A stretch of 5,394 nt of DNA from Candidatus Kuenenia stuttgartensis (GTDB lineage: Bacteria > Planctomycetota > Planctomycetia > Isosphaerales > Isosphaeraceae), in contig CAMBZY010000250.1 of the NCBI GenBank assembly GCA_945872325.1, forward strand, positions 1-5,394, read 5' to 3'. Made by a program: the position numbers and the translations under genes. Numbering within the stretch: position 1 is the stretch's first letter; each line of letters opens with the position of its first letter. Below, in pieces: positions 1 through 5,394 of the stretch. The notes under the pieces are model-generated. The model saw only the letters and a list, made by a program, of their open reading frames with translations, was not told where the DNA came from and searched no databases.

Positions 1-1025
1 TTCTGGCTGAAGACGTTGCCGGGGATAATCAAAAGCTGGTTGCGGATCGCCTCAGCGACAAATTCCGTCGCCGTTCCCCAAGGGGCTTTCGGGAACGCGT
101 AAAATGCGCCCTCAGGCGTCACAAGCTCATAGCCAGACTCGTTTAAGGATTCTACAACCCGGTCTCGCTTCAGCTTATAAGCCGCTACACGATCGGTCAT
201 GTCCGTCTCAAGTGCTTTCACAGCTGCGTGTTGCACCATGCTGGGGGCACAGATGAAGCTGAACTGCTGGAGTTTGTTCATTTCCTGGATCAACTGAGTT
301 GGCCCGTGGGCAAACCCCAGCCTCCATCCAGTCATTCCATGAGTCTTTGAAAATCCGTCACAGACCAGCACATTTTCGTCGAAAGAGGCTGGGCTGACAA
401 AGTCGCCGTCGTAGCTGAAGGCGGCATAGACTTCGTCGCTGATGATCAGGATTTGATGCTTCTGACAGAGGTCGACCAGATCTTTCATGGTCTTTTCAGT
501 CAGCACCACGCCGGTCGGATTCGACGGCGAGTTCACAATCACCGCTTTGGTTTTAGACGTAATGGCCGCCTCAACCCGCGCGATGTCGATCTGGAAGTCA
601 GGGTAAGTGTCCACAATCACACTTACGCCACTCACCCAGGTCACAAGGTGCCTGTACATCACGAAATACGGGTCGAAGATCAGAACTTCATCGCCTGGAT
701 TGACCACAACCGACAAGGCCAGAGTTAATCCTCCGGCCGTACCGGAGGTGACCATGACTTGCCTGTCCGAGTGGCCAAAAGCTTGGTCCACCTGAGTTTG
801 CAAGGCATTGCGAAGTTCGGGAAGGCCCTGAGTGACGGTGTACTGGGCATGATCGTCGATGATGGCTTGAATGGCCGCCTGTTTGACCGGTTCAGCCACA
901 GGGAAGTCGGGCAGGCCGATGGAAAGATTGATGGGGTCGGTCATTTGCTTGGCCATTTCAAAGGCCTTGCGAATCCCCGACGCATCAATCCGACTCATCC
1001 TGTCGGCGATCCAATGTGAATGCAC
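1..1025 (-). CDS. PLP-dependent class I/II aminotransferase (C-terminus cut by window edge)
   Basis: This is a fold-type I aminotransferase, expected to be cytosolic and to move an amino group between an amino acid and a 2-oxo acid using pyridoxal phosphate. The frame encodes 341 residues before the left edge. Numbered from the GTG at 1025, the visible landmarks are NLSIG near 33, a tyrosine in the QYTVTQGLPELR stretch (Y62), SGTAGG near 94-99, SNPTG at 168-172 (N169), DEVY at 197-200, and SKTHGMTGWRLGF, in which K227 is the Schiff-base lysine and R235 the phosphate-binding arginine. The family is usually about 380-400 residues, so roughly the last 45 are missing, including the arginine that binds the substrate carboxylate. 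The GTG start is preferred over ATG at 998 because it has an AGGGG eight bases upstream and adds HSHWIADRM, which looks like the usual family N-terminus; an in-frame TAA lies just upstream. The amino-acid substrate cannot be told from sequence. It lies 72 bases downstream of the DUF6580 gene on the same strand, so co-transcription is possible. Confidence 0.95.
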   Translation of the reverse strand, partial: MHSHWIADRMSRIDASGIRKAFEMAKQMTDPINLSIGLPDFPVAEPVKQAAIQAIIDDHAQYTVTQGLPELRNALQTQVDQAFGHSDRQVMVTSGTAGGLTLALSVVVNPGDEVLIFDPYFVMYRHLVTWVSGVSVIVDTYPDFQIDIARVEAAITSKTKAVIVNSPSNPTGVVLTEKTMKDLVDLCQKHQILIISDEVYAAFSYDGDFVSPASFDENVLVCDGFSKTHGMTGWRLGFAHGPTQLIQEMNKLQQFSFICAPSMVQHAAVKALETDMTDRVAAYKLKRDRVVESLNESGYELVTPEGAFYAFPKAPWGTATEFVAEAIRNQLLIIPGNVFSQ

Positions 1026-1097
1026 TTGCTCTACCCCTGAAGTATTTTAGGGAGTAAATTCATCATGCCCCTGAAGAGCAAATCTGTAAGGCTTGAC
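1026..1097. other. 72-base gap between DUF6580 gene and aminotransferase gene
   Basis: This short spacer contains the candidate ribosome-binding site for the aminotransferase (AGGGG read on the minus strand, complement of about 1033-1037). It also holds a 9-base direct repeat, CCCCTGAAG, at 1034-1042 and 1068-1076. I see no strong stem followed by a T-run, so nothing here argues for termination between the two genes. Confidence 0.5.
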
Positions 1098-1652
1098 TCA
1101 GACTTCTGTTGCAACAGCTTTTACGGCAAATGCACGACTTTCCAGAACCGCCAGACCTGTGAACAGGGCAGCGGACCAGATCAGGTCGCCTGCGAGCATG
1201 TTGCGTGCGAACGGCAGGGCGGCGGCATAGCACTTCATCAGGCCAGCGAAATTATCACCATACCAGGCACCTGAGTACCAGACGGCAAAGTTGGTCACAA
1301 CAAAGAAGAGTGCTGAGCTGAGAACAGCACAACCCGCGATCATCAAAGGGCTTCGGCGATTCTTGAGAACCGTTATGCCGAGCATTCCAGGCACGATCAT
1401 GCAGGCGTACACAGCCAGCATCACGATCGGCGAGTAGGTGCCGATCATGAGGTCGGTGATGGCCAGAATGATGAGCGGAATGGCGATCGCGAATCGGCCA
1501 CCGATAGCGGCGCCTGCAATCAGACCTAAAGCGGCCATGGGGGTGGCGTTAGGCGCGTGCGGGATGATTCGGCCCAAAATACCGGCGAAAGCAATAAAGC
1601 CGATCACCATGGGCAGATTGCCCAGCTTTTCATTGGAAGTGCCTAAACGCAT
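1098..1652 (-). CDS. DUF6580-family integral membrane protein, ECF S-component-like putative transporter
   Basis: A 184-residue, very hydrophobic protein whose pattern matches the DUF6580 putative transport family. That family resembles the substrate-capturing S subunits of energy-coupling factor (ECF) vitamin transporters. Expected location is the inner membrane. Membrane segments appear at about 13-30, 38-56, 56-71, 74-97, 103-125 and 153-170. Family-like signatures are NATPMAALGLIAGA (35-48), the TDLMIG stretch (66-71), VVTNFAVWYSG (118-128), and CYAAALPFARN followed by GDLIW (141-159). The ATG at 1652 gives a normal family length. The frame extends further upstream (TTG at 1901, ATG at 1733), but that extra sequence is polar, low in family character and overlaps the upstream gene. 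An AGAGG lies 12 bases before the ATG, which is too far for a strong ribosome-binding site. No ECF ATPase or T subunit is visible here, so any energising module would have to be elsewhere. The substrate is unknown; the neighbouring exported DUF4430 protein hints at a vitamin-like ligand. Confidence 0.85.
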   Translation of the reverse strand: MRLGTSNEKLGNLPMVIGFIAFAGILGRIIPHAPNATPMAALGLIAGAAIGGRFAIAIPLIILAITDLMIGTYSPIVMLAVYACMIVPGMLGITVLKNRRSPLMIAGCAVLSSALFFVVTNFAVWYSGAWYGDNFAGLMKCYAAALPFARNMLAGDLIWSAALFTGLAVLESRAFAVKAVATEV

Positions 1653-1809
1653 GATGTCGGAAAACCTCTGTGAATGGAGATGCCTGAGTGCGGTTCCTGA
1701 GCGAAGATTGATGAAGTTGCTGATGTTCTGCATGGAACACGAATCAGACGTTCGGTCAGTCTGCTCAGATAGATAGTGTATCCTAAAATTCTTTGACCTG
1801 CTTGTGAAG

Positions 1810-1830
1810 CCAGAACCTTGAAAGTTCTGG
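1810..1830. repeat. Perfect 7-bp stem-loop in the DUF6580 leader
   Basis: CCAGAAC at 1810-1816 and GTTCTGG at 1824-1830 are exact inverse complements around a 7-base loop. No T-run follows on either strand, so it does not look like an intrinsic terminator. It sits about 160 bases upstream of the DUF6580 start codon. Confidence 0.6.
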
Positions 1831-1841
1831 GATGGAACAAC

Positions 1842-1858
1842 CTTTACAAGCCGTAAAG
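1842..1858. repeat. Perfect 6-bp stem-loop in the DUF6580 leader
   Basis: CTTTAC at 1842-1847 pairs exactly with GTAAAG at 1853-1858 around the 5-base loop AAGCC. It lies 11 bases from the preceding stem-loop, making a closely spaced series. It could be an RNA structure or a protein-binding inverted repeat; the sequence alone cannot decide. Confidence 0.5.
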
Positions 1859-1878
1859 AATGGTTGGGATCGACGAGA

Positions 1879-2310
1879 TTATTTTGGGACATATTTCCCA
1901 AAATGCCAGAGCACCTTGTCTCCAGCGTTCAATTCCTTCAGGCCAAAACTTTCATCGCCAAGCTGGTCGTTGACCCGATAGAACCAGTTTTTTGAAGTAC
2001 GGCCGCCGCCTTCGTTCGCCGATTCGTCAATCGAGATCAGAAACGCCGATTCGCCTGAACCCTTGTGCGAGAATCGTAAAGGCCGTGAAGGACGAGCCTT
2101 CGCAACAGTCATGGCATTCAGAATCGTCATCTCTGGCTTGTGCTCGACGATGTAGGTGCAGGTGAGACCATCGCCAAAATCGACGACCAATGTCACAGAC
2201 GGAGCTTTTGGCGAATCTGCCTGAGCCTGAACTTGCGAAGCAGACGGTGTCAGACAAAAAACTGCCAGAAGGCTTTGGAGTATTCGAGTGGACAGGCTGC
2301 GACGATTCAT
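1879..2310 (-). CDS. Exported DUF4430 (transcobalamin C-terminal-like) domain protein
   Basis: A 143-residue secreted protein with one DUF4430 domain, the fold related to the C-terminal domain of transcobalamin and intrinsic factor. The N-terminus is a signal peptide: basic MNRRSLSTR, hydrophobic ILQSLLAVFCL (10-20), and likely cleavage after AQA (29-31). C19 is not in a proper lipobox, so a soluble protein is more likely than a lipoprotein. The mature domain starts with a beta strand VTLVVDFGDG (39-48), continues through TILNAM (62-67), and ends with the hallmark NWFYRVN (108-114), then LNAGDKVLWHFGKY (127-140), matching the family pattern of a Trp/Tyr-rich 'W-Y-VN' strand and a GD-V-W strand. 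The start ATG has no Shine-Dalgarno match. It is the first gene of a minus-strand series, upstream of an S-component-like membrane protein, so a role in capturing a ligand for uptake is a reasonable inference. Ligand binding to cobalamin is not shown; many DUF4430 proteins have unknown ligands. Confidence 0.87.
   Translation of the reverse strand: MNRRSLSTRILQSLLAVFCLTPSASQVQAQADSPKAPSVTLVVDFGDGLTCTYIVEHKPEMTILNAMTVAKARPSRPLRFSHKGSGESAFLISIDESANEGGGRTSKNWFYRVNDQLGDESFGLKELNAGDKVLWHFGKYVPK
1881..1904 (-). repeat. Perfect 9-bp stem-loop over the stop codon of the DUF4430 gene
   Basis: ATTTTGGGA at 1881-1889 is the exact inverse complement of TCCCAAAAT at 1896-1904, with a 6-base loop. It covers the last codons (from the FGKYVPK end) and touches the TAA stop. 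The stem is A/T at its base and G/C near the loop, as in some intrinsic terminators, but the bases after it on the minus strand (AATCTCG) are not a U-run. It could be a weak terminator, an mRNA-stabilising 3' structure, or chance constrained by coding. Confidence 0.55.
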
Positions 2311-2509
2311 GGTTTTTCAGAAGTTCCGTCAAGTCAGGATTCGTTTGAGCAATGAATAGATCATTGTAAGCAGATCGTCATCCAAACCGGTAGAAAAATC
2401 GGAACTCATGGCATTATTCATTCAAAGCGACTAATATGTGCATAAGGACGGCTTGCTTTTGTGAACTTGGGGCCGACACAAAGTGACTAAGAATTTGAAC
2501 GTCGAATCC
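2311..2509. promoter_or_regulatory. Divergent intergenic region, presumed promoters for both directions
   Basis: The DUF4430 gene leaves to the left and the giant membrane-protein gene to the right, so both promoters should lie here. On the plus strand TAATAT at 2432-2437 is a fair -10 candidate, but I see no good -35 at the right distance. On the minus strand TACAAT (complement of about 2363-2368) is a -10-like hexamer that overlaps an inverted repeat at 2350-2366. These are pattern matches only. If the plus-strand gene starts at GTG 2483, the region ends at 2482. Confidence 0.4.
2350..2366. repeat. Inverted repeat, candidate operator in the divergent promoter region
   Basis: CAATGA at 2350-2355 and TCATTG at 2361-2366 are perfect inverse complements separated by five bases. 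A dyad with 11-base centre-to-centre spacing fits a dimeric repressor site. It lies 40 bases upstream of the DUF4430 start codon and overlaps a possible minus-strand -10 hexamer. No regulator gene is visible in the window. Confidence 0.35.
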
Positions 2510-5394
2510 ATGGATGCTGGATTGGAAGGTCACGACACCGTCAACGAACCGCTTTTTGGTTACACCGATGCCGCGGTGATCGAATCCATATGCTCAAATG
2601 CTCGCCTTCTGCCTGAACGGATTCTTCGCAGGATCGCTCGCGAACGTCTGAAAATGATCGATCAAGGGCGATTGATCCTTCATGATGATATCGCAGTGGT
2701 CGCCGACAGTGACATTATAGGACTGATCGACGACAGCGAATTGAGCCTTGATCCTCACAAGGAAAGGCCTCACTTTTGGATCCTGATCCGCAATCTCTCG
2801 GACCGCGAACAAGGTGTCTGGGACACAGCTCGCCGCCGCCGTGAACTTTGGCGACGCCTGTTTCACGGAATGGTCGATGAATGGCTCCTAAAACGACGCC
2901 TGGCAGGACAATGGAGACGATCCCTGATCCGCTCGTGGACAGAGGCCATGGGGGAATTGACCCTCAAAGAGATTCGGACAGTACTTTACAACGACGCCAG
3001 AATCGCGTCCGAAACCTCTGATGCACAAATGCTTGCGGAATTTGCAGCAGCATATCTCGACCTCAAATGGTTTGAGCCTGAGGCCTTGCCGCTTGTCTTC
3101 CCGGGCCTTGGCCAGATGTCTCCCGAAGCATTCTCGTGGATGACTTCCGAAGTGCCTGCCGCAAAGTTATACGAGGCTTCGAAACTCCCAGGCGTCTCTA
3201 TGGCAAGCCCGTGGGCTGGGCTGGACTGGATTACGGAGCAGTGGAGACCAACGAGTGGCGAGACCTCCACGCCCGAGATGACAAAATCGAAAGCTGCGAA
3301 GTCGAAGACGTCCGATTCGCAACTCCTGGAAATTTCCGACGAAGCCATTGCCGAAATCGACGCCGATTCGGAACGAACCATCGTAGCACTGATCTGGCAC
3401 CGACTGAAGATCCAGCTATTTGGAGGTCCTGAAGCGGCTGAATCACGGATGCGCAACGCTTTGGCAATTGGCCTTAAAGCGAATAAGAGCGGTAACTTTG
3501 TCGGTGCGTCTCGCTGGCTGACCAAAGCGAAAAAATATGCCGCTCGCAACGATAAGACATTTGCAGAAAATCTCAATCCAGCCGCAGCGATCACCGTTTT
3601 GGCAAATCGGCTGGCAAAGTGCCTGCACGAGCCGGATCAGGCCGAGCTTTGGCAATTGATTCTGACCAAGGTTTTCGAAAGCGATCCAGGCGAGTTCTGG
3701 TCCACCGATGCCCGAGTTCTATACGACCTTCAGCAAGTGGTTTATGACTCGGAACGCCCGATTTATGTCGTCGATTGGGCGACATATTTACTCTCGTTTG
3801 GCCGCCGGCCCGCCCGCCGCCAGTTGCACAACGTACGTTACGTCCTAATGCTCAGGCACTTGCGCACAGCACTTGGCCGATTGCCTGAGCTGAATGTGGA
3901 AGAATCTGTCAAGCGGGTTCTGCGAAGGCTTCTGGAACGATCCATTCACCACACGGAATGCGAATTCCGCGACCTCGTCAGGCCGATTCTTGAAGAAACC
4001 TTCCAGGACTCAGGCTTCAAGCCCTCGAACATGCCTGAGCGGGTGGCCGTGAAAAGTGTCGTGGATCAATTGATTGACCAGGTGGTCGAACATGGATATT
4101 TCGGGCTCGGACACTTGCGCGACACACTTTCACGCAATGCTTTGAAGATGCCTGATCTGGCCAATCTCCGTGAATGGTGGTCTGGAGACCGCCTGCTCAA
4201 AGCCAATGAACTGCTCGGCGATCGGCTCGATGGGATCTACAGGCCTGGCGAAATCTATCTAAGAGTCCTCCAAAGAAGCAGTTCCGCAGTCTTCGCACGC
4301 CCCCTCGGCCGACTTCTTACCTGGTATCTGATCCTGCCGTTTTTAGGCGCGTTCATGATGATGGGAGGGCTTTATTTTATCCCTGAAGAGCTCAATCTCT
4401 GGGTGCTGGAACGTGTGGGCCTGCATATTCACGTGCCCCATCATTTGAACCCGATCGACAACCCTCGCAACGTTTTCCTGATCGGCCTGTTCATGCTGGG
4501 CATGATCCATCACGAAGGCTTTCGAAGATGGGTCTATAACGGGCTTCGGCGGACAGGGCTTTATCTGCGCGGAGTGCTGTGGGACTGGCCCCGACGCGTT
4601 CTGGCAGCCCCCATCATCAAGCTCATATTTGGCAGTCAATGGATCGGGCTCGCCTGGAAATGGGTTCTAAAACCGCTCCTGTTTACAGCTGTCATCTGGT
4701 GGCAGATTCCGAACAAGGATCTGAACAGGAACGGCCAGACCATCAGTGGCCTGTTCGCCATTTATCTTGTCAGCGTGGTGGCCGTGAATTCAAAGTTTGG
4801 AAGGGATCTGCAGGAACACCTTGGCGAATGGCTGTCGTGGTGCTGGCGCAGGTTCGGCGTGGCCATGATTGTCAGTCTCTACAGGATGCTTGCCGACATC
4901 TTCGAAACCATGAGCGAGTCCGTCAACCGGGCCCTCTATGCGATCGACGAATTCGTCCGGTTCCGCCGCCGTTCCGGACATTTGATTGAATACGCCAGTG
5001 GTTTGGTTGGCCTGGTCTGGGGCTTCGTCCTTTACATCATCAGGTTCGTTTTCAACCTCCTGATCGAGCCTCAAATCAATCCCATCAAACACTTTCCGAT
5101 CGTTACCGTTTCTCACAAATTTCTCCTGCCCATGATCCCCATGGCCGCAGCTGCCATCCAGCCCCTGCTCGGCGACGACAAAAAGTTCGCCCTCTCAGTG
5201 GCCACTTTGATCATGGCCGTGATCCCGGGAGCAATCGGGTTCATCGTCTGGGAATTGAAAGAAAACTGGAACCTTTACGAGGCCAACCGGCCATCCACCA
5301 TCGGCCCAAGACCGATCGGACATCATGGCGAAACTCTCCTGCGACTCCTTCACCCCGGGTTTCATAGCGGCACCGTTCCGAAACTTCTGCACCG
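2510..5394 (+). CDS. Giant uncharacterised multi-pass membrane protein (C-terminus cut by window edge)
   Basis: One uninterrupted frame encodes at least 961 residues and runs off the right edge. I do not recognise a named family. Residues 1-245 are soluble, helical and rich in Arg, Glu and Trp. About 248-275 is a Ser/Thr/Lys-rich linker (TKSKAAKSKTSDS). Residues 290-600 look like an all-helical domain, possibly a helical-repeat scaffold. The membrane part follows: segments near 602-624, 654-667, 711-733, 746-759, 829-852, 871-887 and 893-913, then a conserved-looking tail (WELKENWNLYEANRP at 914-928, then RPIGHHGE at 934-941). Histidines cluster in the first inter-membrane loop (639, 641, 644, 645) and at the end of the second segment (H667, H668, E669). 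No signal peptide is seen, so the large N-terminal half is probably cytoplasmic. ATG 2510 is chosen as start; GTG 2483, with a weak GGGG about ten bases before it, would add nine residues, and an in-frame TGA at 2462 limits the extension. It has no Walker motifs, protease motif or kinase motif that I can see. Confidence 0.88.
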   Translation, partial: MDAGLEGHDTVNEPLFGYTDAAVIESICSNARLLPERILRRIARERLKMIDQGRLILHDDIAVVADSDIIGLIDDSELSLDPHKERPHFWILIRNLSDREQGVWDTARRRRELWRRLFHGMVDEWLLKRRLAGQWRRSLIRSWTEAMGELTLKEIRTVLYNDARIASETSDAQMLAEFAAAYLDLKWFEPEALPLVFPGLGQMSPEAFSWMTSEVPAAKLYEASKLPGVSMASPWAGLDWITEQWRPTSGETSTPEMTKSKAAKSKTSDSQLLEISDEAIAEIDADSERTIVALIWHRLKIQLFGGPEAAESRMRNALAIGLKANKSGNFVGASRWLTKAKKYAARNDKTFAENLNPAAAITVLANRLAKCLHEPDQAELWQLILTKVFESDPGEFWSTDARVLYDLQQVVYDSERPIYVVDWATYLLSFGRRPARRQLHNVRYVLMLRHLRTALGRLPELNVEESVKRVLRRLLERSIHHTECEFRDLVRPILEETFQDSGFKPSNMPERVAVKSVVDQLIDQVVEHGYFGLGHLRDTLSRNALKMPDLANLREWWSGDRLLKANELLGDRLDGIYRPGEIYLRVLQRSSSAVFARPLGRLLTWYLILPFLGAFMMMGGLYFIPEELNLWVLERVGLHIHVPHHLNPIDNPRNVFLIGLFMLGMIHHEGFRRWVYNGLRRTGLYLRGVLWDWPRRVLAAPIIKLIFGSQWIGLAWKWVLKPLLFTAVIWWQIPNKDLNRNGQTISGLFAIYLVSVVAVNSKFGRDLQEHLGEWLSWCWRRFGVAMIVSLYRMLADIFETMSESVNRALYAIDEFVRFRRRSGHLIEYASGLVGLVWGFVLYIIRFVFNLLIEPQINPIKHFPIVTVSHKFLLPMIPMAAAAIQPLLGDDKKFALSVATLIMAVIPGAIGFIVWELKENWNLYEANRPSTIGPRPIGHHGETLLRLLHPGFHSGTVPKLLH

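Larger units (their letters stand above)
1653..1878 (-). other. 226-base spacer and structured leader upstream of the DUF6580 gene
   Basis: This non-coding gap separates the DUF4430 and DUF6580 genes. Its upstream part carries perfect stem-loops (1810-1830 and 1842-1858), with a third straddling the end of the DUF4430 gene (1881-1904). The rest shows no open frame that looks like a protein and no recognisable riboswitch core; in particular, I could not find a cobalamin-riboswitch B12 box. It may be a 5' leader, a processing or attenuation region between co-transcribed genes, or a place holding a second promoter. Confidence 0.5.

Noticed and set aside
453..1019. Plus-strand open frames across the aminotransferase
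   Set aside because: They lie antisense to clear catalytic motifs of the aminotransferase and encode no recognisable protein.
1653..1880. Cobalamin riboswitch in front of the DUF6580 gene
   Set aside because: The ligand idea from DUF4430 made this worth looking for, but I could not find the B12-box core or its surrounding architecture in this gap or in 2311-2509.
1653..1901. Upstream extension of the DUF6580 frame to TTG 1901 (267 residues), overlapping the end of the DUF4430 gene
   Set aside because: The extra 83 residues are polar, lack family features and lie over three stem-loops. The normal family length is reached from ATG 1652.
1881..1904. Intrinsic terminator after the DUF4430 gene
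   Set aside because: The stem is perfect, but no U-run follows on the minus strand and the stem overlaps coding sequence, so I list it only as a stem-loop.
2251..2310. Lipoprotein signal for the DUF4430 protein, using C19
   Set aside because: The residues before the cysteine (A-V-F-C) do not fit a lipobox, while an ordinary cleavage site AQA is present at 29-31.
3130..3440. Possible frameshift in the giant gene, suggested by good-looking frames on both strands here
   Set aside because: The main frame reads through without a stop, and the charged linker with alternating Ser/Lys/Glu explains the open alternative frames.
2986..3594. A 202-residue open frame on the minus strand inside the giant gene
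   Set aside because: It is fully antisense to a much longer convincing frame, has low-complexity Ala/Ser-rich sequence and shows no domain; it is a shadow of the plus-strand codon pattern.

Overview
The window most likely comes from a planctomycete-like bacterium. That is an inference from protein style: moderate GC, genes with little or no Shine-Dalgarno signal, and a very large membrane protein with no recognisable name. No marker gene confirms it. There are no RNA genes, mobile elements or CRISPR arrays. Coding density is high, and no gene-free stretch exceeds 300 bases.

Left half, minus strand (read right to left): three genes lie head to tail and may form an operon. The first encodes a 143-residue exported protein with a DUF4430 (transcobalamin C-terminal-like) domain (1879-2310). 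After a 226-base gap holding three perfect stem-loops comes a 184-residue integral membrane protein of the DUF6580 family, which resembles ECF-transporter substrate-binding (S) subunits (1098-1652). After 72 bases comes a PLP-dependent class I/II aminotransferase (1-1025) whose C-terminus runs off the left edge.

Right half, plus strand: a single open frame starts at 2510 (or 2483) and stays open to the right edge, giving at least 961 residues. It has about 600 residues of soluble, mostly helical and charged sequence, then a multi-pass membrane region with histidine-rich loops. I do not recognise a named family. It is divergent from the left-hand genes, and the shared 172-199 base intergenic region contains a perfect 6-bp inverted repeat that could be an operator.

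Working together: the exported DUF4430 protein next to an S-component-like membrane protein suggests a small uptake module for a vitamin or similar ligand, possibly a corrinoid. The aminotransferase and the giant membrane protein have no clear functional tie to it. The most interesting items are the DUF4430/DUF6580 pair with its structured leader, and the uncharacterised giant membrane protein.
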